The notes below the pieces were generated by a model that had not been told where the DNA came from, made no database searches, and worked only from the letters and a program-made list of their open reading frames with translations. Of a stretch of 64,000 bases of DNA, positions 36,758-45,397 are shown in pieces (within the stretch, counting starts at the first letter, position 1; every line of letters starts with the position of its first letter). The DNA comes from VAZQ01 sp963763365 (lineage in GTDB: Bacteria > Pseudomonadota > Alphaproteobacteria > Rhizobiales > Xanthobacteraceae), in the NCBI GenBank assembly GCA_963763365.1, contig CAVXOE010000017.1, positions 1 to 64,000 of the forward strand. The letters are read 5' to 3'. A program made the position numbers and the translations under genes.

Positions 36758-37773
36758 TGCCGGGGAAAGCCGTTGGCGCAATCATCGCGACGCGCCGGGG
36801 CTTTCTTGCATCCATCGCGGCCGCGACGGTTGTCGGCGCGACGCGGGAGAGCCGCGCGCAAGCTCTGCCGCACCAAGCTTGGCCGCAGAAGCCCGTGCGC
36901 GTCTTTGTCGGCTTTGCACCGGGCGGGAACTCCGACCTCGTGGCACGCCTCATCGCACAGCGGCTGAGTGAGCGGCTCGGCCAGCCGTTCGTGGTCGAAA
37001 ATCGTGCGGGAGCGAACGGGACGCTGGCGGCCGAGGCGACCGCGCGCGCTGCCGGCGACGGCTATACGCTGTTCATGGCGGCGCTGCCGCACCTCGCCAT
37101 TGCGCCCGCGATGGGAAAGCTCGGCTATGACCCGGTCAAGGATTTCACCCCGATCAGCAACGTCGGCACCAATCCGTTCGTGCTCGTGGTCCACCCGAGT
37201 TTCCCGGCCGGAACGCTCAAGGAATTCGAGGACGAGGTGCGGCGGCAGCCTGGCAAGATCGCGTATGCGTCCGGCGGCATCGGCAGCCTGACCCATCTCT
37301 CCATGGCGCTCTATCTGAAGCGCGCGGGGCTCGACATGATCCACGTACCGTACAAGGGCGGCGGTCCCGCTTCGACCGACGTGCTTGCCGGCCACGTCAA
37401 AGTCTACTTCAGCAATCTTTCCGCTATCGCCGCGCAGGTGCAAGGCGGTGCGCTGCGTGCGCTCGCGATCTCCGACAACAAGCGCCACGCACAGTTGCCG
37501 GATGTCCCCACCATGAGCGAGCTCGGCTACCGGGACTTCCGCACCCTCACCTGGAACGGCTTGGTGGCGCCCGCGGCGACGCCAAAGGAGATCGTCGAGC
37601 GGCTGGCCGGCGAGATCGCGCTCGCGCTCAAGGACGATGCGATCCGCCAACGCCTCGTCAGTTATGGCGTCGATCCGCTCGGCGACCGTCCGGAAGAGTT
37701 TGCCGCCACCATCGCGGCCGACCTCGCGCTCTGGGCCGAAGCCGTGAAGGTCGCGGGCGTGGCGGCACAATAG
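36757..37773 (+). CDS. Bug-family tripartite tricarboxylate transporter substrate-binding protein
   Basis: 338 residues from ATG 36757, GGGGGAG upstream, overlapping the previous stop by one base. Leader TRRGFLASIAAATVVGATRESRAQA, Tat-like. Core: KPVRVFVGFAPGGNSDLVARL, ENRAGANGTLAAE, YDPVKDFTPIS, VPYKGGGPASTD. Only about as similar to its neighbour as to other members of the family, so not a recent duplicate. No TctA/TctB genes nearby. Convergent with the TonB receptor gene 30 bases on. Confidence 0.92.
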   Translation: MPGKAVGAIIATRRGFLASIAAATVVGATRESRAQALPHQAWPQKPVRVFVGFAPGGNSDLVARLIAQRLSERLGQPFVVENRAGANGTLAAEATARAAGDGYTLFMAALPHLAIAPAMGKLGYDPVKDFTPISNVGTNPFVLVVHPSFPAGTLKEFEDEVRRQPGKIAYASGGIGSLTHLSMALYLKRAGLDMIHVPYKGGGPASTDVLAGHVKVYFSNLSAIAAQVQGGALRALAISDNKRHAQLPDVPTMSELGYRDFRTLTWNGLVAPAATPKEIVERLAGEIALALKDDAIRQRLVSYGVDPLGDRPEEFAATIAADLALWAEAVKVAGVAAQ

Positions 37774-37803
37774 CCGTCCACGCCCGCCCGGTTTTGTACG
37801 TCG

Positions 37804-40137
37804 TCAGTACGTCATGCCGACCTTCATCATGAACGTCCGCCCGGGTAGCGGGTAGGCGCTATAGGTCCCGAACGATGGCAGCCCGGTGAAGAAGTCGATC
37901 GCGCTGATGGCGTACTCGTAGTATTTGACATTGAACACATTCTGCAACGAATACGACCAGAAGAACTTTGTCGCGCTGGCGGTGTTCTGACTCTCGCCGC
38001 CGATGCGCAGATCGACGAGCGTCGCACCTGGAATGAGCAGTTGCATGTTCGCGGAGTCATTGTCCATGTGCCGCGGGCCGAAGTTGCGCGCGGCGACATC
38101 GAACACGAGTTCCTTCTGGACGATGTTCCAGGACAGGCCCGCGCTCCTGGTCCAACGGGAAATCAGCGGAATATCGTTGCCGGCAAACTGGCCTTCCACG
38201 AAGATCGCCCGCGTGTATGCCACGCCTCCCTTCAGACGCAGCGTGTCGGTCACCTGCCATGTCGCCATGGTCTCGCTGCCGTAGCGCCGCGTCGGATCGA
38301 GGTTGATGTTGGTGAAGGTCGCAGGACTGAAGAATATCTCGTTCTGCAAGTTCATTTGATAGACGCTCGACTGCAGCGCGAATCCACCAGCGGTGACGCG
38401 GAAGCCGACTTCGTAGTCGCGCGATGTCTGGGTCTTGAGATCGAAGTTGGTCGAGGAACCGAACGGCCCCTGCCCCACCCGCTCATCGACGTTCGGAACG
38501 CGGAAGCTCTGCGCCATGCGGCCGAACAGCGCAAAGTATTGGCTGAAGCGGTGCTCCAACCCGAGGTGCCAGGCCTTCTGCTCCTGCCAGTTGTCGTACG
38601 GCAGGCCCTGCGGCGTCTGAAACAGGCCGCCCGGCGCGTCCGGCGCAAAGATGTCCTGCGCCGTCACTCCGATTTTCTGGATGCGTCCGCCGAACCCGAA
38701 GTCGGTGTTCGGCGTAATGCCGATCGTTTCCATGGCGTAGAACGCGATGGAAAGCTGCCGCAGGTCGTAGCGGTGGTAAGGCTCATCGACCTGATGCAAG
38801 GCGCGGCTGGAGCCATAGATCGCATCGTAGACGTCGACGCCGGTCAGGAGCTTGCCCGTCATCCCGCCGAAGAAGTTGTGGTTGCTGCTGAGCCGCGGCG
38901 TGAACGACAGCGTGGTCAGGTAGGTGTTGACGTAGGAATCAAAATCCGCCCCGAATGCGCTGAAGAAGCCGGCCTGCTGGTTTTTCTGCCGGATGCCACC
39001 GTCAACGATCAGTTCTGTGCCGGGCGTCAACGTGCGGGTGATGCCGGCCGTCGCGTTCACGCCCTTCTTGATGCCGTAGTCGAACGGGGTAGCAGCCACG
39101 GTCGGAAAAGCGTCGAGCAGGCTGAACGCCGGAGTCACGAGGCGGCCGCCCGGGAAACCGAGCCGCTGGTCGTCACCGGACAGCGTGAGATAGGCGCCGC
39201 CCATGTCGCCGGTGTAGCGGAAGTCGCTGACCCCGACCTGCTGGTTCAGAACGTTGTTCTGGCGGTATCCGAGCGAACTGATGACGCTGCCATAGACCGA
39301 AACGGCCCACGGCCCGGACGAGGTGTTTGCCGAGAAGTTGCCCTCGCCGTAGCGGAACGAGCCGGCCGAGGCGCTGACACGCGCCGACGGCGGCAGGTTC
39401 GCGCCGGACTTGAGCACGACGTTGATCACGCCGCCGACCGCGCCGTCACCGTAAAGCACGGCGCCGCTGTTGCCGCGGGTGATTTCGATGTGGTCGATGC
39501 TCTCGCGCGGAATGCTGCTCAGATCGACGCCGGCGAGATCGAGATCGTTGATGCGGCGGCCGTTGATCAAGATCAGCGTATTGTTCGAAGCGGTCGCGCC
39601 GAAGCCGCGCATGTCGACCGTCGACGCCGCGCCGTTCACACCACCGAACAGGCTGGTGACCTGAATGCCCGGTTCGCGCGCCAGGATGTCCTGGATGGTC
39701 GCGCTCGGCGAGCGCTGGATGTCGGCCGCCGTGATCACGGTCGTGGACGAACCGGTGATGGTCGTATTGGTGACGATGCCGGACGGCGTCTCGACCACGG
39801 GCGCGCCCGGCTCGACCGGCCCCGGCTGGATGGGTCCCGGTTGGGCCGGTCCACGCGCCGGCGCGGTCGGCGTAGCGTTCGGCGTCGCAACCGGCGTGCG
39901 AGCCTCCGGCTCACGCTCACGCGCGGGCCTGCTGGGCGCGCTCGTGCCCAGCCTGCTCGACGTCGGATTGACGTCGATGGTTTCAAGCGAGATGGCGGCG
40001 CTTGAGGACGCCGGAGTTTGCTGGACCTGCGCGGTTTGTTGCGCCTCCTGCGCCTGCGCCTGAACGTATCCCAAAGCGGCGACGCAACTCAGCAAGGCGG
40101 ATCGCAGAAGATATCGTGGTGATGCAGTGCTTCGCAT
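37804..40137 (-). CDS. TonB-dependent outer-membrane receptor, probably for cobalamin (BtuB-like)
   Basis: 777 residues. Signal peptide to about residue 28 (ALGYVQAQA); a TonB-box-like LETIDV near residues 51-56; then an unusual Pro/Gly-rich linker (PARGPAQPGPIQPGPVEPG, roughly 90-115) before the plug domain (ITAADIQRSPSATIQDILAREPG; DMRGFGATASNNTLILINGRRIND; GDGAVGGVINVVLKSG) and a beta-barrel ending in the aromatic MMKVGMTY. The cobalamin riboswitch upstream is the reason to propose vitamin B12 or a corrinoid as ligand; barrel sequence alone would not show it. ATG 40137 with AAGGA. Confidence 0.9.
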   Translation of the reverse strand: MRSTASPRYLLRSALLSCVAALGYVQAQAQEAQQTAQVQQTPASSSAAISLETIDVNPTSSRLGTSAPSRPAREREPEARTPVATPNATPTAPARGPAQPGPIQPGPVEPGAPVVETPSGIVTNTTITGSSTTVITAADIQRSPSATIQDILAREPGIQVTSLFGGVNGAASTVDMRGFGATASNNTLILINGRRINDLDLAGVDLSSIPRESIDHIEITRGNSGAVLYGDGAVGGVINVVLKSGANLPPSARVSASAGSFRYGEGNFSANTSSGPWAVSVYGSVISSLGYRQNNVLNQQVGVSDFRYTGDMGGAYLTLSGDDQRLGFPGGRLVTPAFSLLDAFPTVAATPFDYGIKKGVNATAGITRTLTPGTELIVDGGIRQKNQQAGFFSAFGADFDSYVNTYLTTLSFTPRLSSNHNFFGGMTGKLLTGVDVYDAIYGSSRALHQVDEPYHRYDLRQLSIAFYAMETIGITPNTDFGFGGRIQKIGVTAQDIFAPDAPGGLFQTPQGLPYDNWQEQKAWHLGLEHRFSQYFALFGRMAQSFRVPNVDERVGQGPFGSSTNFDLKTQTSRDYEVGFRVTAGGFALQSSVYQMNLQNEIFFSPATFTNINLDPTRRYGSETMATWQVTDTLRLKGGVAYTRAIFVEGQFAGNDIPLISRWTRSAGLSWNIVQKELVFDVAARNFGPRHMDNDSANMQLLIPGATLVDLRIGGESQNTASATKFFWSYSLQNVFNVKYYEYAISAIDFFTGLPSFGTYSAYPLPGRTFMMKVGMTY

Positions 40138-40379
40138 GGCACTCGTCCTTCATTGCGGTGGCCGCAATTCGCGGGCACCCGGTGAACAGGGCCCGACGCG
40201 AAGGACGCGTGAACGTTGGACTTCCGCACTCCACCGCCGGCAAAGCTTCGCCGACGGCCGTGAGCACGGCCGCACACCACTCACGCTGGTCGTGGGAGAG
40301 TTTCTCGCACGGCCCCCGCATCGGTACTCATGTCACCGCTGCGAACAGCCGCTCCGTGTGGTGCTCCCCGCCCACCGGT

Positions 40380-40575
40380 TGGGTGACCGCGCTGGCAGGT
40401 CTCCTGGCTCGCGGGTCATTGCCTGTCGTCCAGCCTTCCCAGTTTCCCAGTGGCTGACGCGGACGAAGGCTCGCCGCTTACAGTTGCGGGGGCAGCCACG
40501 GCTTCATCTGTTTGTCTCAGATGACCCGTGTTCCCTCTTGCCTCCTCGGTGCGACCCGAGGAACCAGCACGATGG
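40380..40575 (-). promoter_or_regulatory. Cobalamin (AdoCbl) riboswitch
   Basis: The minus strand shows the conserved core of the class: AAGAGGGAACACGGG, GGCTGCCCCCGCAACTGTAA followed by GCGG, the B12-box region CAGCCACTGGGAAACTGGGAAGG, and the closing GAGCCAGGAGACCTGCC. It lies about 240 bases upstream of the TonB receptor, in the same direction, so high cobalamin should shut off the receptor. The 40138-40379 stretch between it and the start codon contains no gene and probably holds the expression platform. Borders are approximate. Confidence 0.95.
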
Positions 40576-40576
40576 T

Positions 40577-40605
40577 AATTTTCCCCGCTTATGCGCGAGC
40601 GTCAA
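40577..40605 (-). promoter_or_regulatory. Candidate sigma-70 promoter for the riboswitch transcript
   Basis: TTGACG (40600-40605), a 17-base spacer and AAAATT (40577-40582) on the minus strand, directly upstream of the riboswitch 5' end. The -35 is good, the -10 weak. 40606-40829 beyond it shows no gene. Confidence 0.5.
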
Positions 40606-40829
40606 GTTCGGATCGCCGCGCACGGCGCCGTTTACAATGCATTAACTTTGGATGTTGCGCTGCGGCTACAGAACAATCGCCAACGGCTTGCGATATTAGG
40701 ACCGGCTTGCGGGCCTCGCGAGAGACTCCGCAAGCCGGCTGCCGCTACCCAGCCGGTTACGCATACTGCCAGCTACGCAAAACACAGACTGTCAGTACAA
40801 AACCCGGCTGGGGTGCGGACCCGGGAAAT

Positions 40830-41075
40830 TCAGGCTGGGTTGTTGGCAGCCGGCTTCTTGGTCTTGTGTTTCGCCTGCTTGATTTTCTTCACCGCTTTGA
40901 CCTTGGCCGCCTTCACTGCCTTAGCGGCAGCGGCCTTTTTGCTGCTCTTGGTCGACTTGGCTGCGCCGCTCGCCGGTCCAGTCGTATCGGTCGGTGTCGG
41001 CGTCGCGGCGACTGCAAGAACCGGCGCGACGGCAAAAGCGGCAACGATCAAAGCAATAGCGATCTTACGCACCAT
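40830..41075 (-). CDS. Small exported Lys/Ala-rich protein
   Basis: 81 residues from ATG 41075 (MVRKIAIALIVAAFAVAPVLA), a signal peptide followed by a Thr-rich segment and a very basic Lys/Ala tail (KAVKAAKVKAVKKIKQAKHK). AAGGGG lies upstream. Composition resembles small histone-like or polyanion-binding exported proteins common in Bradyrhizobium relatives; function unknown. Confidence 0.7.
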   Translation of the reverse strand: MVRKIAIALIVAAFAVAPVLAVAATPTPTDTTGPASGAAKSTKSSKKAAAAKAVKAAKVKAVKKIKQAKHKTKKPAANNPA

Positions 41076-41315
41076 GAAGATGTCCCCTTCCACGGTTCCG
41101 TTCGGGCACGAACGAAATCCCACAGCCTTAACGATATGTGGCAGGGCTTAATGCTTGCTGAAGCAATCACGGCGCGCGCGACCGCGGAAATGAATTTTCC
41201 GCAGACAAAAGCCGGCGCGTGTTAACACCGCTGACGCTGCGGCGTCGAAAGCAAGGCGAACCGAGGAAGCGCCGCCGCCCGATACCGTCGGGGCGCAAAA
41301 CGACGAAAGTCGTCG

Positions 41316-41657
41316 TCAGCGGTTCGCCTCGGCGGGAGCCGGATCGGTCTCGGCTAACAGCCAGGCGAGATAGGCCGGATCAATGCTCTCCAGCGGAATG
41401 ACCAGGATCGCCGGCGTGGTGTAGGAATGCATCTCCTTCACCGCCGCGCGCACCGCCTCGTACAACGCCGCGCGCGTTTTGATGATCATCACGACCTCCT
41501 CGCCGCGCTCGACCGTGCCCTGCCAGCGATAGTGCGAGATCATGCCCGGCAGGATGTTGACGCAGGCGCACAACCGCCGCTCGACCAACGCGCGCCCGGC
41601 CTTCTCCGCCTCGACAAGCGAGGGATAGGTCGTATAGACGAGAACCGCACGCTCCAT
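41316..41657 (-). CDS. cutA: Divalent-cation tolerance protein CutA
   Basis: 113 residues, the usual trimeric CutA1 fold. Seen: VYTTYPSLVEAEKAGRALVERRLCACVNILPGMISHYRWQG with the conserved Cys-Ala-Cys-Val-Asn, and EMHSYTTPAILVIPLE. Role in cation tolerance or signalling is poorly defined. Divergent from nadK, 89 bases away. Confidence 0.95.
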   Translation of the reverse strand: MERAVLVYTTYPSLVEAEKAGRALVERRLCACVNILPGMISHYRWQGTVERGEEVVMIIKTRAALYEAVRAAVKEMHSYTTPAILVIPLESIDPAYLAWLLAETDPAPAEANR

Positions 41658-41746
41658 GTGTGCCTCCCCTCACCGGCCCGGCACCGCGAACCGGTCAAAT
41701 TGCAGCGTCAGAACCAGCACCTCGGCAGATCGAAAACAGAGCCAAC

Positions 41747-42529
41747 ATGAGCGCTGCCACACCGAGCTACGAGCGGATCGCCTTCATGGCAAGCCCCATC
41801 GCCGAAGCGCAGGAGGCGCGGCGCCAGCTCGCCGCGCGCTATGGCGACGTGGCACCGCAGACGGCGGACGTCATCGTCGCGCTCGGCGGCGACGGGCTGA
41901 TGCTGCAGACCCTGCACACCTTCATGCACGCCGACAAACCGATCTACGGCATGCACCGCGGCACCGTCGGCTTTCTGATGAACGAATACCAGCTCGAAGG
42001 CCTGCGCGAGCGCCTCGCGGCCGCGCAGGTCACCGTCATCCATCCGCTGCTGATGTGCGCGCGCACCACGAATGGCGACGAAGCCGAATTCCACGCCTTC
42101 AACGAGGTGTCGCTCTTCCGCCAGACCTATCAGGCCGCGCGGCTGCGAATTCTGGTCGACGGAAAGATGCGGCTTGATGAACTCGTCGCCGACGGTGTCC
42201 TGCTTGCAACGCCTGCCGGTTCGACTGCCTACAATTTTTCCGCTCAGGGGCCGATCATCCCGATCAACGCCTCGCTGATGGCGCTGACGCCGATCAGCCC
42301 GTTTCGGCCGCGGCGCTGGCGCGGTGCGCTTCTGCCGGACAGCGCACGCGTTCGGGTCGAGGTGCTGGAGCCGGAGAAGCGTCCCGTCGCCGCGGTTGCC
42401 GACCACGATGAGGTGCGCGCCGTCAGCGTGGTCGACATCCAGATGGATCACACGATTTCCACCCGTACGCTGTTCGATCCCGGCCATAGCCTCGACGAGC
42501 GCATCCTGCACGAGCAGTTCGGGTATTGA
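41747..42529 (+). CDS. nadK: NAD kinase
   Basis: Phosphorylates NAD to NADP. 260 residues, typical alphaproteobacterial length. Seen: VALGGDGLMLQTLH (the GGDG motif), YGMHRGTVGFLMNEY, HAFNEVSLFRQ and the conserved C-terminal TPAGSTAYNFSAQGPIIP. Start ATG 41747. Stands alone; its neighbours on each side are unrelated. Confidence 0.97.
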   Translation: MSAATPSYERIAFMASPIAEAQEARRQLAARYGDVAPQTADVIVALGGDGLMLQTLHTFMHADKPIYGMHRGTVGFLMNEYQLEGLRERLAAAQVTVIHPLLMCARTTNGDEAEFHAFNEVSLFRQTYQAARLRILVDGKMRLDELVADGVLLATPAGSTAYNFSAQGPIIPINASLMALTPISPFRPRRWRGALLPDSARVRVEVLEPEKRPVAAVADHDEVRAVSVVDIQMDHTISTRTLFDPGHSLDERILHEQFGY

Positions 42530-42726
42530 GCGGCTCCGGCTGAGCTGGTGCAACCGCCGCGGGCACGATCGTGTGCCGCGATGACGAGGTTTCTTCGGCG
42601 AGATATTCGGGAACTGACGCGGTCGCCAAGGGCCGGCTCGCCTTAACCTGGCATACTTAACCCTTCCTTTAGGGCGCCCCGTTAACCTTGTCCCGGGCGT
42701 GCGCCATCACTCCCGGGAACGGCGTT

Positions 42727-43284
42727 ATGATCCGCATCGATTTCAACAAAATCCGATTTCTTGTCATCGACGACAACGCCCACATGCGGCGTATTCTGCG
42801 CACCCTGCTGCATGGGTTTGGAGCGCGCGACGTCTACGAAGCCGAGGACGGCGCCGCGGGCCTGGAGGCCTTCACGCATTTCGTGCCCGACATTGTCATA
42901 ACCGATTGGGCGATGCCGATCTTCGACGGCCTCGAACTGGCGCAGATGATCCGGCAACCCGGCGCCAATGCCAATCCATTCGCGCCGATCATCATGTTGA
43001 CCGGTCACTCCGAGAAGAAACGGGTGGCGGCGGCGCGCGATGCCGGCATTACCGAGTTCATGGCCAAGCCAATCTCCGCCAAGGCGCTCTACCAGCGCAT
43101 ACTCAACGTGATCGCCAATCCGCGGCCGTTCATTCGAACCAAGACCTATTTCGGTCCTGACCGGCGTCGCAATTCGGGTACCGGCACCAATGCTGGCTAC
43201 ATCGGTCCCGAACGCCGCAAGGGCGGAAAGTCGGAAGTCATTCGCCAGACCCCGCTGCTCGACAAGGCCAAGGTCGCCGGCTGA
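42727..43284 (+). CDS. Single-domain response regulator with C-terminal extension
   Basis: 185 residues from ATG 42727. Receiver domain: acidic pair DD at 15-16, phospho-acceptor Asp60 in VITDWAMP, Thr in MLTGHSE and Lys in FMAKPIS. The last 55 residues (KTYFGPDRRRNS...IGPERRKGG) are basic, with no output domain, and carry a repeated GP[DE]RR motif. Followed 34 bases on by an Hpt protein. No histidine kinase in the window. A role in a phosphorelay is likely; target unknown. Confidence 0.9.
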   Translation: MIRIDFNKIRFLVIDDNAHMRRILRTLLHGFGARDVYEAEDGAAGLEAFTHFVPDIVITDWAMPIFDGLELAQMIRQPGANANPFAPIIMLTGHSEKKRVAAARDAGITEFMAKPISAKALYQRILNVIANPRPFIRTKTYFGPDRRRNSGTGTNAGYIGPERRKGGKSEVIRQTPLLDKAKVAG

Positions 43285-43318
43285 GCCCGGCGAATTCCAT
43301 CGCAAACCCAGGGCCGCC

Positions 43319-43906
43319 ATGTCCCATTCGAAAAACGACAAGCCGTCGGTCGCCACCTTCGCCGACTATGAGATGATCACGCCGCCCAGCAAGCTGCGCC
43401 GAACGCTGTCGACTGTCCCGGACGACGACCTTGACGATCCGGTCGCACGCGCGGAGGCCGCGCTTGCCGATCTCTCGTCTGAATTCGCGTCCTGGATGGA
43501 GGCGGAATGCCTACGGCTCGACGCGGCCCGTGTTGTGGTGAAGGCCGAAGGGTTCACCAAAGCCACCCGGGAAGTTCTGTTCCACGCCGCCCACGACATC
43601 AAGGGAGAGGCGGCGACCTTCGGCTATCCGCTCGTCACGGGCGCCGCTGCCAGCCTCTGCCGCCTGGTCGAGCACACGAGCGACATGGCGCGCATTCCGT
43701 TTACGCTGGTCGACCAGCATGTCGATGCCATCTGCGCGATGGTGCGGGAGAGCGCGCGTCCCCATAGCGCAACCATCGCCGAAGCGCTTACACAGCGGCT
43801 GCGCGAGGTCACAGACGATTTCCTCGCGCAGGAGAACCGCGAGCGTCCGGACAATCTGGACGATATCCTCGGCCCCGCGCTGGCTCCGGCCGATCACACG
43901 ACCTGA
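43319..43906 (+). CDS. Hpt-domain (histidine phosphotransfer) protein
   Basis: 195 residues from ATG 43319. The phosphotransfer helix is clear: HAAHDIKGEAATFGYP, with His92 as the likely phospho-acceptor, then ITGAAASLCRLVEHTS-type helix (LVTGAAASLC...). N-terminal 40 residues look flexible. Same strand as the response regulator upstream, with which it probably exchanges phosphate. Confidence 0.88.
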   Translation: MSHSKNDKPSVATFADYEMITPPSKLRRTLSTVPDDDLDDPVARAEAALADLSSEFASWMEAECLRLDAARVVVKAEGFTKATREVLFHAAHDIKGEAATFGYPLVTGAAASLCRLVEHTSDMARIPFTLVDQHVDAICAMVRESARPHSATIAEALTQRLREVTDDFLAQENRERPDNLDDILGPALAPADHTT

Positions 43907-43948
43907 CCCATCGCGAATGTTCGCCGGGCGTCTGACGCTTGGAGATGC

Positions 43949-45121
43949 TCACGCGGCGGCGCGTACGGCCTCGTAGGGGTCTTCCTCGTCCGCGACGAGC
44001 TCATCGCAGAACAGCCGTGCCTCTTCCCGCGCAGCTTCCGCCGCGAAACGCCGCAGCAGCGTCAGGAGCGGCTCGATCTCGACGTCGGATTCGTCGGCGC
44101 AGCGCGTGAGCACGCGTTCGACCATGCGCCGCTTGAGGCGCGTCGCGCCACCTACGTCGCCAACAAAGCCGCCCTCGCGCATCGCCTCGATGGCCTCGCG
44201 GAACGCCGGATAGGTGGACACCGGCAAGCCCGCGCGGTCGAACACCGCGCGGAAACCGGAGCCGCTCTTGTCGTGAACCAGCGCGCTGACGCGCGCGATC
44301 GGCATGTCGGAGAGATCGGACAGCGCCTCCTCGAACAGGCGGACATTGCCGGAAAGCAGCGCGCGTAGAATGAGGCCGGCGTTGAGCTGACCGCTCTCAC
44401 GCAGATGGCGGATGAGCGGCCGGATCTCGCTCGACGAAACCGCCGCAAGCGTTACGGTCGCCTTTTCGCATGCTTCCTTCGCGACACGCTGCGCGCGGCT
44501 TTCATCGAGCCACGAACGCGACGTAACGAAGCCGGCGAGCGTGTCTGACAATATTGCGACCAGTCGCTGGCGCGTCGCCGCCGGCAGATCGTGACGCACC
44601 AGCATGGCTTCACGGATCGCCGCGAGATGACCGAAGCGCGCCACCATGCGATCGAGCGAGAACGGCGCGATTTCCGCCTGCGCATTCTCGATCAGGACAA
44701 GACATGCTTCCGCCACACCGACTTCGGCGATGGCGGCCGACACTGAACTCTGAAGAGGTGAACGATTCGCGATCGCGAGTTGCACGGTCGGGGTGCCGGT
44801 CGCCACGGCGTCTACGAGGTCGGCATCGACCAGCAGCGTCGAATATTCCAGCACCCAGGTTGCGACGTCTGGCTGATCGGCGGCGAGCCCGAGAATGACC
44901 GCAGGCGGCGCGTTCTCGCTGAAGGCAAGCGCGCGCGCGAGTTCGGAGCGCACCAGCGGGGACGGATCGTCCAGCAACATGATCAGCGCGCCCTCGGCGG
45001 CGGCGCGATCGTCGGGCGAGAGAGCGGAGTAGAGATAGGCTCGCGCCAGGTTGCCGGTCGCATCGGCGCGCTCGGCGGCCGGCGCGCTTCGCATCCATTG
45101 CAGGAATTGTCGCACAATCAT
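43949..45121 (-). CDS. DUF2336 domain protein (HEAT-like repeats)
   Basis: 390 residues from ATG 45121 (MIVRQFLQWMRSAPAAERADATGNLARAYL). Alpha-helical throughout with repeat-like segments (DDPSPLVRSELARALAFSENAPPAVILGLAADQPDVA), which is the DUF2336 signature as I know it from alphaproteobacteria. Function unknown; the family often sits near signalling genes, as here beside the regulator-Hpt pair (convergent, 42 bases apart). Confidence 0.85.
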   Translation of the reverse strand: MIVRQFLQWMRSAPAAERADATGNLARAYLYSALSPDDRAAAEGALIMLLDDPSPLVRSELARALAFSENAPPAVILGLAADQPDVATWVLEYSTLLVDADLVDAVATGTPTVQLAIANRSPLQSSVSAAIAEVGVAEACLVLIENAQAEIAPFSLDRMVARFGHLAAIREAMLVRHDLPAATRQRLVAILSDTLAGFVTSRSWLDESRAQRVAKEACEKATVTLAAVSSSEIRPLIRHLRESGQLNAGLILRALLSGNVRLFEEALSDLSDMPIARVSALVHDKSGSGFRAVFDRAGLPVSTYPAFREAIEAMREGGFVGDVGGATRLKRRMVERVLTRCADESDVEIEPLLTLLRRFAAEAAREEARLFCDELVADEEDPYEAVRAAA

Positions 45122-45397
45122 TTTCGTTCCGACGCCACTTTGATGGTGGGCCGCAGTACGCGACATCGACGCCTCGCGCCGACATGATCAGGCTAGCGAC
45201 TGAGAATTAATAAACCGTTCACCATAAATCTTAGCGAAGGTTGCCGAAGCGTTAACGCTGCTGCGCGCGACTTTCGCGCCATCTGGAATGGCCGCGCAAC
45301 GGGGGTCCGGAAACACAGCGGCTGCGGAATTTGGCGAAGCGGGGATTTTCGGTGCATCGTCCTTCGGCTGTTCCCCGAATGACGATCGAGCGACCCG

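Noticed and set aside
36757..37773. Recent tandem duplication of the two overlapping Bug genes
   Set aside because: The two proteins share only the general family motifs; sequence between motifs differs throughout.
40577..40829. Second riboswitch or small gene upstream of the cobalamin element
   Set aside because: No conserved core or ribosome site beyond the single promoter-like pair at 40577-40605.
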